In this document: piece by piece, positions 45,830 to 57,889 of the stretch
Numbering within the stretch: position 1 is the first letter of the stretch
Layout: each line of letters begins with the position of its first letter
Origin: Cliona cf. orientalis
Taxonomy: Eukaryota; Porifera; Demospongiae; Clionaida; Clionaidae
Assembly: GCA_963930775.1 (NCBI GenBank)
Contig: OZ005699.1
Coordinates: 3,989,501 to 4,053,500 of the forward strand
Length of the DNA stretch: 64,000 nucleotides
Direction of reading: 5' to 3'
Translations under genes and position numbers: made by a program
Notes under the pieces: model-generated
Told to the model about the DNA's origin: nothing
The model's database searches: none
What the model saw: the letters and a program-made list of their open reading frames with translations, nothing else

Positions 45830-47101
45830 AATTTCAACAAAGGGTCTACATGTGGTTTAATTAATAGTAGAGACTGCAGCATAATTAGATGCATGCAACA
45901 CTCTACCAGATGCGGAGTATCTATCATGATCACACTGATGAGACAAGCACTGAAACACTGATGAGACAAGCGTAATTATAGATCAATACTCATCAGGTGC
46001 AACATAGTAATAGATTAGGTGGTCAGCTATAATATACATTATATATAATATATGAGCCATTTTATTGATTTTACTAACTGCGGCAGCTTCAACAAAGGGG
46101 CTGTGGTTAGTGGAAACACTGATGAGACAAGTATAACTAGATGCATGCAATACTCTTCTGGTTCAAAGGCATACAGATTAGGTGGTCACCTATGTAAAAT
46201 GAGCCATTTTATTGATGTTCACTAACTGCAGCAGCTTCAACGAAGGGGCTGTGGTTAGTGGAAACACTGATGAGACAAGTATAAACAGATGCAATGCTCA
46301 TCAGGCTCAAAGGTATACAGATTAGGTGGTCAACTATGCAAAATAAGCCATTTTATTGATGTTCACTAACTGAGCCAGCTTCAACGAAGGGGCTGTGGTT
46401 AGTGGAAACACTGATGAGACAAGTATAAACAGATGCAATGCTCATCAGGCTCAAAGGTGTACAGGTTAGGTGGTCAACTATGCAAAATGAGCCCTTTTAT
46501 TGATGTTCACTAACTGAGCCAGCTTCAACGAAGGGGCTGTGGTTAGTGGAAACATTGATGAGACAAGTATAATCAGATGCAATGCTCATCAGGTTCAGAC
46601 TATAGGTGGTCGCCTATGCAATATAATTATGAGTAATTTCATTCATGTTCACTAACTGCGGCAGCATCAATGAAGGGGCTGTGGTTAGTGGAAACACTGA
46701 TGAGACAAGTATAATCAGATGCAATGCTCATCAGGTTCAAAGGCACACAGATTAGGTGGTCACGTATGCAATATATGAGTAATTTTATTCGTGTTCACTA
46801 ACTGCGGCAGCTTCAATGAAGGGGCTGTGGTTAGTGGAAACACTGATGAGACAAGTATAGTCAGATGCAATGCTCATCAGGTTCAAAGGCACACAGATTA
46901 GGTGGTCACCTATGCAAAATGAGCCATTTTATTGATGTTCACTAACTGAGGCAGCTTCAACGAAAAGGGCTGTGGTTAGTGGAAACACTGATGAGACAAG
47001 TATAATCAGATGCAATACTCATCAGGTTCAAAGGTATACAGATTAGGAGGTCAACTATGCAAAATGAGCCATTTTATTGATGTTCACTAACTGCGGCAGC
47101 T
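45830..47101 (+). repeat. Satellite of about 145 bp, block 1
   Basis: Successive GGTGGTC anchors at 46181, 46325, 46469, 46605, 46755, 46901 and 47045 give a period of 136-150 bp. Each unit has GGGGCTGTGGTTAGTGGAAA, then CTGATGAG and CTCATCAG arms about 25 nt apart, then TTATTGATGTTCACTAACTG. The first units are degraded. Confidence 0.85.
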
Positions 47102-48121
47102 TTAAGGTACCATTTAATTGCGTGGGCGTGAGCGTCAGGAATGGCTAATTCAATTAGCGAATCGTGAAGGGGCGTGGCCGAAGAGGCCATACGAGTGCTT
47201 TTGGTCGAAGGTGGGCGTGTCCAGAATCGGCCAGGGATATTATGCGCGTGTAATTAGCGACCGGAAGTGGCCCCTGAAGAAAAGGCCGGTAATTGCCCAC
47301 ATCAAAGCAAGATCAAAGCATTCTTTCTTAACTATTAACCGCAACGACTTAAAAAAAAAAAAAAAAAAAAAAAAAGCTTATTAGGCCTAATTAAGCATGT
47401 GGGCGTGTTCCTGGCACTGTGTGGAGTGTGTGCGTGTGCATTAATGCAGGTTTTATTGCTTCCGATTGGGCGTGGCTTCACGGGCCAGTGCTTGGACATC
47501 GGCGCCTGGGACTTGGCCTCGGCGATAGGTGGGCGTGTCCCGGAAGCGATGGTGACCTTTGAACCCCGCGAGGAGGCTTTGGGGCGTGGCAGGAGGTCAA
47601 AGGTGAGGCCATGTCTGTTAATGAGGCACTGTACGGCGGTGCGATCGAGGGGCCTGTACGGCTGGACGGAAGCTGACGATGGTTTGAAGCGGATGTGGTT
47701 GCGATGACGTGTTGTTACTCCGCCCACACAGGAAATGAGGTGAGCTCTTGCGTGGGCGGTGTGGCAGAACGGCCTCCAAGTGTTTGTGTGTGTTTTGGCC
47801 TTGAGGAAGCTGTGTGTTTTAATTGGGATTGATTGTGGGCTTCCGGTGGACATCCGGTGGTTAGTAGGCACTTGATTGAGAATGGTGGTCCTTGGGGAAC
47901 AGGGTGGGGCTGTTTTGGGCGTGGCCTGGCCCCTCCCTTCCGGCTCGGCTTCCGGTCCATGGAGGATATTAAATGAACACTTCCGGCTCTAGCAGCCACA
48001 CCCCTGAGACCTGTGCAATTAAAAGGGCGTGGTTACACAACATGCACCTCACTAATGACTTTGATGTGGTTTAGGTGTCATATCCACCACCTCACGCCCA
48101 CGCAATTTAATGGTACCTTAA
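47102..48121 (+). mobile_element. TTAA-1 element, full copy 2
   Basis: A 1,020 bp copy with both TTAA ends and both inverted repeats, very close in sequence to the copy at 28890. Its left flank, CGGCAGCT, is the satellite; an uninterrupted TTAA in the same satellite context exists at 56216. Confidence 0.82.
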
Positions 48122-48589
48122 AAAAAATATGTAGATATTTGATTTTTATGTGGAAGTTACATGATATTATTATTGTTGAGTTATTGTATCGGAATTCACC
48201 GTAGACTGTAAGAAGCATTTAAAGTGATTGTAAGGGCTACTAGTAGCTGTTAGTCAGTCTACTAGTCAATAATATTGTGCATGCATTATATCTCTGCTGC
48301 TATTAATAATATAATACAAACCTACTCTGCAACATGGTCTACCTTCAACAGTTTACTAACACCTAAGATACTGAGCTTTAGCTACATGATAGCATTGTCA
48401 CTTGATAGCTAGATAGTTTACCTTCTCCATCACTTCCTTTAACACTTATAATCAGTAAAGTTACAGGTTGAGATTGCGGATGAAAATTATTAATAACGCT
48501 GCAGTTGCAGGAGCAGTATTATCAGCTTTATTAGAAGGAGCAGGTAGAAATTTTCTTTAATTTGAATAGGGCATGTAGCTCCATTACTA

Positions 48590-49092
48590 CAACATAGTTG
48601 AACACCTAATCTGTATGCCTTTGAACATGATGAGCATTGCATCTGATTATACTTGTCTCATCAGTGTTTCCACTAATCACAGCCCCTTCGTTGAAGCTGC
48701 CGCAGTTAGTGAACATCAATAAAATGGCTCATTTTGCATAGGTGACCACCTAATGTGTATGCCTTTGAACCTGATGAGTATTGCATCTGATTATACTTGT
48801 TTCCACTAACGACAGCCCCTTCGTTGAAGCTGCTGCAGTAACATTAAAATGGATAATGTATATAGCCGACCACCTAATCTGTTATGGTTTTGCATCTAGT
48901 GATCATTGCATCTGATTATGCTTGTCTCATCAGTGTTTCCACTAACCATAGCCCCTTCGTTGAAGCTGCCGCAGCTAGTGAACATCAATAAAATGGCTCA
49001 TTTTGCATAGGTGACCACCTAATGTGTATGCCTTTGAACCTGATGAGTATTGCATCTGATTATACTTGTTTCCACTAACCACAGCCCCTTTG
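48590..49092 (-). repeat. Satellite of about 145 bp, block 2 (inverted)
   Basis: The same monomer reads in the opposite direction for about three units and is broken at TTAA by the element starting at 49093. Some monomers have lost the CTCATCAG arm. Confidence 0.8.
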
Positions 49093-50114
49093 TTAAGGTA
49101 CCATTAAATTGCGTGGGCGTGAGGTGGGGGATATGACACCTAAACCACATCAAAGTCATTAGTGAGGTGCATGTTGTGTAACCACGCCCTTTTAATTGCA
49201 CAGGTCTCAGGGGTGTGGCTGCTAGAGCCGGAAGTGTTCATTTAATATCCTCCATGGACCGGAAGCCGAGCCGGAAGGGAGGGGCCAGGCCACGCCCAAA
49301 ACAGCCCCACCCTGTTCCCCAAGGACCACCATTCTCAATCAAGTGCCTACTAACCACCGGATGTCCACCGGAAGCCCACAATCAATCCCAATTAAAACAC
49401 ACAGCTTCCTCAAGGCCAAAACACACACAAACACTTGGAGGCCGTTCTGCCACACCGCCCACGCAAGAGCTCACCTCATTTCCTGTGTGGGCGGAGTAAC
49501 AACACGTCATCGCAACCACATCCGCTTCAAACCATCGTCAGCTTCCGTCCAGCCGTACAGGCCCCTCGATCGCACCGCCGTACAGTGCCTCATTAACAGA
49601 CATGGCCTCACCTTTGACCTCCTGCCACGCCCCCAAAGCCTCCCCGAGGGGTTCAAAGGTCACCACCGCTTCCGGGACACGCCCACCTATCGCCGAGGCC
49701 AAGTCCCAGGCGCCGATGTCCAAGCACTGGCCCGTGAAGCCACGCCCAATCGGAAGCAATAAAACCTGCATTAATGCACACGCACACACTCCACACAGTG
49801 CCAGGAACACGCCCACATGCTTAATTAGGCCTAATAAGCTTTTTTTTTTTTTTTTTTTTTTTTTTAAGTCGTTGCGGTTAATAGTTAAGAAAGAATGCTT
49901 TGATCTTGCTTTGATGTGGGCAATTACCGGCCTTTTCTTCAGGGGCCACTTCCGGTCGCTAATTACACGCGCATAATATCCCTGGCCGATTCTGGACACG
50001 CCCACCTTCGACCAAAAGCACTCGTATGGCCTCTTCGGCCACGCCCCTTCACGATTCGCTAATTGAATTAGCCATTCCTGACGCTCACGCCCACGCAATT
50101 AAATGGTACCTTAA
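49093..50114 (-). mobile_element. TTAA-1 element, full copy 3 (head of a tandem)
   Basis: A complete reverse-orientation copy inserted at TTAA within satellite sequence (left flank CAGCCCCTTTG). Its right TTAA is directly followed by an internal part of another copy. Confidence 0.82.
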
Positions 50115-50831
50115 AACACACAGCTTCCTCAAGGCCAAAACACACACAAACACTTGGAGGCCGTTCTGCCACACCGCCCACACAAGAGCTCACCTCATTT
50201 CCTGTGTGGGCGGAGTAACAACACGTCATCGCAACCACATCCGCTTCAAACCATCGTCAGCTTCCGTCCAGCCGTACAGGCCCCTCGATCGCACCGCCGT
50301 ACAGTGCCTCATTAACAGACATGGCCTCACCTTTGACCTCCTGCCACGCCCCCAAAGCCTCCCCGCGGGTTCAAAGGTCACCACCGCTTCCGGGACACGC
50401 CCACCTATCGCCGAGGCCAAGTCCCAGGCGCCGATGTCCAAGCACTGGCCCGTGAAGCCACGCCCAATCGGAAGCAATAAAACCTGCATTAATGCACACG
50501 CACACATTCCACACAGTGCCAGGAACACGCCCACATGCTTAATTAGGCCTAATAAGCTTTTTTTTTTTTTTTTTTTTTTTTTAAGTCGTTGCGGTTAATA
50601 GTTAAGAAAGAATGCTTTGATCTTGCTTTGATGTGGGCAATTACCGGCCTTTTCTTCAGGGGCCACTTCCGGTCGCTAATTACACGCGCATAATATCCCT
50701 GGCCGATTCTGGACACGCCCACCTTCGACCAAAAGCACTCGTATGGCCTCTTCGGCCACGCCCCTTCACGATTCGCTAATTGAATTAGCCATTCCTGACG
50801 CTCACGCCCACGCAATTAAATGGTACCTTAA
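50111..50831 (-). mobile_element. TTAA-1 element, partial tandem copy
   Basis: Begins at TTAAAACACACAGCTTCC, an internal TTAA of the full element (49392 in the neighbouring copy), and runs to the normal terminus. It lacks about 300 bp of the other end. Confidence 0.8.
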
Positions 50832-51525
50832 AACACACAGCTTCCTCAAGGCCAAAACACACACAAACACTTGGAGGCCGTTCTGCCACACCGCCCACAC
50901 AAGAGCTCACCTCATTTCCTGTGTGGGCGGAGTAACAACACGTCATCGCAACCACATCCGCTTCAAACCATCGTCAGCTTCCGTCCAGCCGTACGGTCCC
51001 CTCCATCGCACCGGCGTACAGTGCCTCATTAACAGACATGGCCTCACCTTTGACCTCCTGCCACGCCCCAAAGCCTCCTCGCGGGGTTCAAAGGTCACCA
51101 TCGCTTCCGGGACACGCCCACCTATCGCCGAGGCCAAGTCCCAGGCGCCGATATCCAAGCACTGGCCCGTGAAGCCACGCCCAATCGGAAGCAATAAAAC
51201 CTGCATTAACGTACACGCACACATTCCACACAGTGCCAGGAACACGCCCACATGCTTAATTAGGCCTAATAAGGCTTTTTTTTTTTTTTTTTTTGTCGTT
51301 GCGGTTAATAGTTAAGAAAGAATGCTTTGATCTTGCTTTGAAGTGGGCAATTACCGGTGTTTTCTTCAGGGACCACTTCCGGTCGCTAATTACACGCGCA
51401 TAATCATCCCTGGCCGATTCTAGACACGCCCACCTTCGACCAAAAGCACTCGTATGGCCTCTTCGGCCACGCCCCTTCACGATTCGCTAATTGAATTAGC
51501 CAATCCTGACGCTCACGCCCACGCA
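50828..51525 (-). mobile_element. TTAA-1 element, second partial tandem copy
   Basis: Same internal TTAA start as the preceding unit. It stops at CACGCCCACGCA without the last GGTACC terminus, so the outer end is lost. Confidence 0.78.
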
Positions 51526-51678
51526 CCCTTAATACCGTATAGGCGAAAATATTGGCAGTCACATAAGTTTGGCAATTTGGGTCCCAATGGCTCATTTCAC
51601 ACTATTCAGCACTATAAATTGATTATTGGCGGTTATGGTGTGGTATCGCTATAATATTATTATCTTATATTATATATA

Positions 51679-52506
51679 GAGTAGGGTAGGGTATTATCGG
51701 ACGGAGGCAGTTACTGGACGCCTCGCACATAATTGCGTTTATACGGCCAACGGTATTACGTAATCTTTCACCATTTGCCATGTGGTAGGGGCCATGTAAG
51801 TACTACCTATATCTCATTTCTTGTGGTGTGCATCCACACAGAAGCTGCACAACACTGCTCTAAACAGTTGCAACTTTTTTGTATTTTTTTCAAGAAGCTG
51901 TTTTTTCATGGTAGCTAAGATTTATAAGTATTATTACCATGGCACAGCGGCATCAATTTTTGATGAATTATTTTTTTCATTTGGTATGTGCATACTAGAA
52001 TGTATAGAGAATTTTTAGAATTTTTTCCGGAATTTTTTGACCTTGTTATAAGCATAAACCAGATTTTTTTTGTAAAGAACTTTCAGAGGTAGTTTCTGGA
52101 CAATGCATATATTGCATTACTTTATGTATTCATGTATTATTTCACAATTTTTGATGAATCTTCAAATCTAAAGGCAGGATGTAAGAAGGATGTTGTTCAT
52201 GATGCATTTGATGCCATTTATGTGTCATATATTGATAACCGCAGTCGCGATTTTTTATGTATTTTCCTTTCACCTTCGTCCGGTAATGGTCGACACTGTC
52301 CGCTCTCTACCTCCAGAACCAGCGGTACTTTGTGCGCACGTCCTGCACGAACGGAAGTAGGTGGGGCCACGGTTAAGGGCTTGTTTAGTAGGTGGCGTTT
52401 GGGCCTATCTGTGGTTGCATACTCGCGATCTAGTGCTGCTCGTTTGTCTGTGATATAACGCTGTCTTTTCTTAGCTGTCCGAAATATGCCAACCCTACTC
52501 TACTCT
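51679..52506. mobile_element. Inverted-repeat element of 0.83 kb with GAGTAGGGTAGGGT ends
   Basis: AGAGTAGGGTAGGGTATTAT and ATGCCAACCCTACTCTACTC are inverse ends. GGACGGAGGCAGTTACTGGA has a loose inverse in TCCGGTAATGGTCGACACTG. A 109-codon ORF (52132) shows no known domain. Confidence 0.5.
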
Positions 52507-53439
52507 CTTGTTACATGGGCGTAGGAAAATGTTGAAGGTTGGGTGGGCCCAATATCTAGTTGCGCGCGAAGCGCGCGCGAATTTTTTACGACCACGCCCA
52601 TTTTGTGTCAAACCACGCCCATTTTTGCACGATCGACACTGCTATCGCGAGTTTCTCAATGAAAAAATAAAATGTAAGTCGAATGGAAGCAATTTGGAAG
52701 CAATTGAGGCACATTCACTCACGTTAGTCACTGCAGACTAGCTGGATTGGATCTATTTTGAACTGCAGGTATTAATTCAACATAAAAGTCAAATATCTAC
52801 AGTTTCTACACCCCCCTCCCGTTGTATAATAATAGAAGGTAGGATCTTATTTCAAGTAGTAGCAGCGTTCTGTTCTTGGCAATGGGTGTCATAATATTAT
52901 TTTGATGGCTGCGCTTTAAATTTGTTTGTGCTATCTGGAAGTTCAGGGATGCTGTATATAACACACTTGAACTCTGAAACAGAAATAGAGGAAGATCATT
53001 ATTATGGGGTGCCGTTTGTGTCAAAATTCATCATAATTGCAGGCATTTTGAAGAGTCTGGAGATTACGAAAGTGGCTATATTATAATAGTGGATATTTGC
53101 ATAAATCACAGTGTATAATTTGACATGAATCACAGACATTAATTTTAAATTAGAGATGCTACAACTGTGGAGATTTATGAAAGTAGTGGTTATTCACATA
53201 AATCTCACTGGTAGATGTTGTGTAAATTGCAGCAGATATTTGCACAGTTTATGACAAATTTCTGTAGTGGCAGATGTTGCGCATACAGAAATTTACGAAA
53301 CTAAGTGGATGTTTAAAAAAACACAGTGGACATTGAACTCAATATAATATTATAGTACAATAGGTTGTGTGCCCCATGTAAACACACACATGAGCACAAA
53401 ATTTAATACTGGACCCACGAGCCAAGATTTGGGGCATGC

Positions 53440-53600
53440 CAAGGTTAATTATTAATTTTAATTCTTCAGGGGCCTTTCCGATGACCATGGACTTGCATAA
53501 TCATCCCTGGCTCTTCCCGACCCCTCCCACTTCTGACCAAAAGTACCCATAATACGATTAAATTTTGCTAATTGTATTAGCCAATAATTATTATAGATCT
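53440..53600 (-). mobile_element. Degenerate TTAA-1 remnant
   Basis: It retains in order TTCTTCAGGGGCC, GCATAATCATCCCTGGC, CCAAAAGTACCC and GCTAATTGTATTAGCCA, all counterparts of the end region near 49930-50085, with many substitutions. It is an older insertion than the other copies. Confidence 0.55.
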
Positions 53601-53998
53601 CTATCAACACACCTTTGCTTTAGTGGTAGTTTAATCCCCACAGCACCTTTTATGCATGGGGCACACAACCGATGGGGTTGACGATATTGATTTTAATGTC
53701 TACTATACATGTGTTCTTCTGTAAACATCCACTACTTTTGTAACTTCCTGTGACATCACTAAAATTTAACGTCTGCAATTTATACAGTATCTACCAGTAA
53801 GATTTACATAAATATCCACAACTTTCATAAATCTCCACAGTTGTAGCATCTCTAAAATATGTCTTCTGTGATCCATGTCGAAAATTTCACTGTGATTTAT
53901 GCAAAATTGATATCCACTACTTTCGTAAATCCCCAGACTAGCTTTTCTACATGCCTGCCAAAAATAAATTTTGACACAAAATGGCACCCCATACATTA

Positions 53999-54289
53999 TC
54001 AGTGTATGAGATAAACTTTTGCATTGTTTAGTGTGCGATTAAGAATGCGATATGGCCCATGCATAGGAATAGCATGGCTAAATATCATGGCTTCTTTCTC
54101 ATTTGGTATAAACACCATAAAATCTAGCACCAATTCCATTCTGTGGCAGTTTGGAGTATTTGTCATACATTTCTTTCTGCTTGACTTGAGCTTGCTTGGC
54201 ACGGTGCTGCTCTTTGCCAACTCCAAGCTTCTGACAGGTAAGTGGTAATCTCCAACATCTACTTCATAATTTGGTGCATTTGTTAGCAA
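53999..54289 (-). pseudogene. Possible LTR-retrotransposon integrase C-terminal remnant
   Basis: A 96-codon open frame ends with VFIPNEKEAM, MHGPYRILNR and NNAKVYLI. The layout of a valued hydrophobic strand, a charged stretch and then GPYRI resembles the C-terminal domain of Gypsy-type integrases. No protease, RT or integrase core is visible nearby, so it would be an isolated fragment. A chance ORF is the alternative. Confidence 0.3.
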
Positions 54290-55139
54290 ATTTTCAGTAG
54301 GTAAGCACGGATATCTCTACCATAGATCAAGTAGAATTGTGATTTTCTCACTGTTTCTTGGATCGTGCCCTATATACATATAAATAATAGAAATGGTATA
54401 TCTGTTGAACAAGGCTGGTCAACAAGATGACTCCCTGCAGGTGGATGCTGTAGCCCTGAATTTATATCATAATCTGACTGAAAACAATTGACTCAAGGAT
54501 CTTGGAGCAGGTTTGCTGTTTATATATATAGCTCACCCTCTAGTACATCGAGGAACTTAAGCTGACCTGCATGCGCATTTTAACCTCTTAGCAAGTCTAG
54601 GGCCTGGTGCTTCTCAAGCTCACACGATACTTTTACTATTCCTGTTTCCGCTGCATACCTATCCAAGTTGCTATGGCAAGTCTGGATCTCCAGTTTGCTT
54701 CCTGTATAATAGCTTTTGGGAGAATCTCCTCAACTTCTCGTCATTTCTCCTATTTTATAGCAGCAGATAATATTAGCTATAGACACAATACACCATATTG
54801 TTATTGATAGACTGACTAGCTAACAGCCCTTACAGTAACCATGCATGGTGAATATACATTAACTCATTATCATATGACAAAATTAATATTCAATATCCAC
54901 ATTTCCTACAAATTGAATCATAATATTATAACAATTTGAAAATATAGAAGTTTGCTCTATTCACTAAACGATATCAGAGATAAAAGTTAGTCTAAGAGCA
55001 TAATAATATTCACAGACCATGTCGGCAAGCTAAATTTTATGGATCATGCAGTACGTAAGTGGACATGCATGTTCATGACAACCAGCCTCTGTGGCAACTT
55101 GCGACCTAGTCTGTTGCGACTTTGCACCTAGAAGCTGTG

Positions 55140-57075
55140 GCTCATTTTGCATAGTTGACCACCTAATCTGTATGCCTTTGAGCCTAATGAGTATTGCATC
55201 TGATTATACTTGTCTCATCAGTGTTTCCACTAATCACAGCCCCTTCGTTGAAGCTGCCACAGTTAGTGAACATCAATAAAATGGCTCATTTTGCATAGGT
55301 GACCACCTAATGTGTATGCCTTTGAACCTGATGAGTATTGCATCTGATTATACTTGTCTCATCAGTGTTTCCACTAACTACAGCCCCTTCATTGAAGCTG
55401 CCGCAGTTAGTGAACACGAATAAAATTACTCATATATTGCATACGTGACCACCTAATCTGTGTGCCTTTGAACCTGATGAGCATTGCATCTGATTATACT
55501 TGTCTCATCAGTGTTTCCACTAACCACAGCCCCTTCATTGGAGCTGCCGCAGTTAGTGAACATCAATAAAATGGCTCATAGTGCATAGGTGACCATTTTA
55601 TTGATGTTCACTAACTGAGGCAGCTTCAACGAAGGGGCTGTGGTTAGTGGAAACATTGATGAGACAAGCATAATTAGATGCAATTCTCATCAGGTTCAAA
55701 GGCATACAGATTAGGTGGTCAACTATGCACTATGAGTAATTTTATTCATGCTCACTAACTGCGGCAGCTTCAACGAAGGGGCTGTGGTTAGTGGAAACAT
55801 TGATGAGACAAGTATAATTAGATGCAATACTCATCAGCTTCAAAGGCATACACATTAGGTGGTTGTGGTTAGTGTAAACATTGATGAGACAAGTATAATC
55901 AGATGCAATGCTCATCAGGCTCAAAGGCATACAGATTAGGTGGTCAACTATGCAATAATATTATGAGCCATTTTATTGATGTTCACTAACTGCCACCTAA
56001 TCTGTATGCCTTTGAACCTGATGAGTATTGCATCGGATTATGCTTGTCTCATCAGTGTTTCCACTAACCACAGCCCTTTTCGTTGAAGCTGCCTCAGTTA
56101 GTGAACATCAATAAAATGGCTCATAGTGCATAGGTGACCACCTCATCTGTGTGCCTTTGAACCTGATGAGCATTGCATCTGATTATCCTTGTTTCCACTA
56201 ACCACAGCCCCTTTGTTAAAGCTGCCGCAGTTAGTGAACATCAATAAAATGGCTCATAGTGCATAGGTGACCACCTAATCTGTATGCCTTTGAACCCGAT
56301 GAACATTGCATCTAATTATACCTGTTTCATCAGTGTTTCCACTAACCACAGCCCCTTCATTGAAGCTGCCGCAGTTAGTGAATATGAATAAAATTACTCA
56401 TATTATATTGCATAGGTGACCACCTAATCTGTGTACCTTTGAACCTGATGAGCATTGCATCTGATTATACTTGTCTCATCAGTGTTTCCACTAACCACAG
56501 CCCCTTTGTTGAAGCTGCCGCAGTTTGTGAACATCAATAAAATGGCTCATAATGCATAGGTGACCACCTAATCTGTATGCCTTTGAGCCTGATCAGTATT
56601 GCATCTGATTATGCTTGTTTCATCAGTGTTTCCACTAACCACAGCCCCTTCGTTGAAGCTGCCTCAGTTAGTGAACATCAATAAAATGGCTCATTTTGCA
56701 TAGTTGACCTCCTAATCTGTATACCTTTTAGCCTGATGAGCATTGCATCTGATTATGCTTGTCTCATCAGTGTTTCCACTAACCACAGCCCCTTCGCTGA
56801 AGCTGCCGCAGTTAGTGAACATCAATAAAATGGCTCATAGTGCATAGGTGACCACCTAATCTGTATGTCTTTGAACCTGATGAGTATTGCATCGGATTAT
56901 GCTTGTCTCATCAGTGTTTAATCTGTGTGCCTTTGAACCTGATGAGCATTACATCTAATTATGCTTGTTTCATCAGTGTTTCCACTAACCACAGCCCCTT
57001 CGTTGAAGCTGCCTCAGTTAGTGAACATCAATAAAATGGCTCATTTTGCATAGGTGACCACCTAATCTGTATGCC
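55140..57075 (-). repeat. Satellite of about 145 bp, block 3 with internal strand switch
   Basis: Monomers are on the minus strand, except that about 55593-55993 reads on the plus strand. Switch points are abrupt, inside monomers. Deletion junctions appear near 56920, where a partial unit is fused. Confidence 0.83.
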
Positions 57076-57314
57076 GTCAGTGCATAACCTCTATAATACA
57101 AGCTCGAGAGTAAATTTGCAATTCGCTAAATTAGAACGACGTATATACGGCCCGTGTCCCAGGCATGAGAATGCGCAATAGAATATTTCGCGTTTATGTC
57201 CGTAGAGCATCGCTGGTATATAATTTCGCGTGACCGACGTACCATAATAATAATAATGATAATAATAATATAAAATTCGTGCATAGCTGTACCGTTTATG
57301 TGGGGCTCGCTCAG

Positions 57315-57850
57315 GCTCAATCATGGGAAGATTTTACGTGACTTGTTCCTTGGGTTAATCATGGGAAGATTTTACGTGATTTGCACCTTGATTCAATCAT
57401 GGGGACATTTTACGGCACATGTAGCTAATGAAAGCCCAGTTGCTAAATGGATTGTATACATGGGAAGATTTTACGTAAGGTCAAAGTACTTACGTAAAAT
57501 CTTCCCCTATAATAGGATCCATAATCAGGTGAGGATTTATGTGTGAACTTTGACCTCACGTAAAATCTCCCCCGGTAAATAATAGATTACACTCTGGGCT
57601 GACATTATCGAAATTTGATCATCCTGCCATACACAGAGACCTTTGACCTCACGTAAAATCTTCCCATATCATAGCATCAGAGAACACAATAATCAGGTGA
57701 GGGATTTATTTGTGAACTTTGACCTCGTGTAAAATCTCCTAACAGATTACACCAAAGGCTCTGGGCTGACAATATCGAAATATGATTATGCTGCACACAG
57801 AGACATTTGAAAATCTAATGCTAACTGTGGGGGGGGGGGGGGGGGGGGAG
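57315..57850. repeat. Family C: inverted array of TCACGTAAAATCTTCCC motifs, copy 2
   Basis: Forward motifs lie at 57326, 57363, 57402 and 57462 and inverse motifs at 57490, 57553, 57648 and 57725. A G run (57829-57848) closes it. The spaced inverse layout is that of subterminal transposase-binding repeats in a MITE. Confidence 0.7.
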
Positions 57851-57889
57851 AACAATCAATAACCAGGTACCATAGATAATATACACCTT

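Larger units (their letters stand above)
52507..55139. other. Non-coding, old element debris
   Basis: CATGGGCGTAGGAAAATGTT at 52514 followed by GCGCGCGAAGCGCGCGC and CCACGCCC boxes looks like a hAT-type end. Repeats of AAATC(T/C)CCACAGT-type phrases occur both forward (53090-53300) and inverse (53700-53990), suggesting a large degraded inverted repeat. Confidence 0.45.

Noticed and set aside
45940-47100. Hammerhead ribozyme in the satellite (CTGATGAG with nearby GAAA)
   Set aside because: The core order is wrong: GAAA precedes CTGATGAG on the plus strand, and on the minus strand no GAAA follows at stem distance. No NUH cleavage site fits. CTGATGAG is one arm of a simple inverted repeat.
45900-47100. 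CRISPR array
   Set aside because: Repeats of about 145 bp without short unique spacers in a eukaryotic sequence are a satellite.
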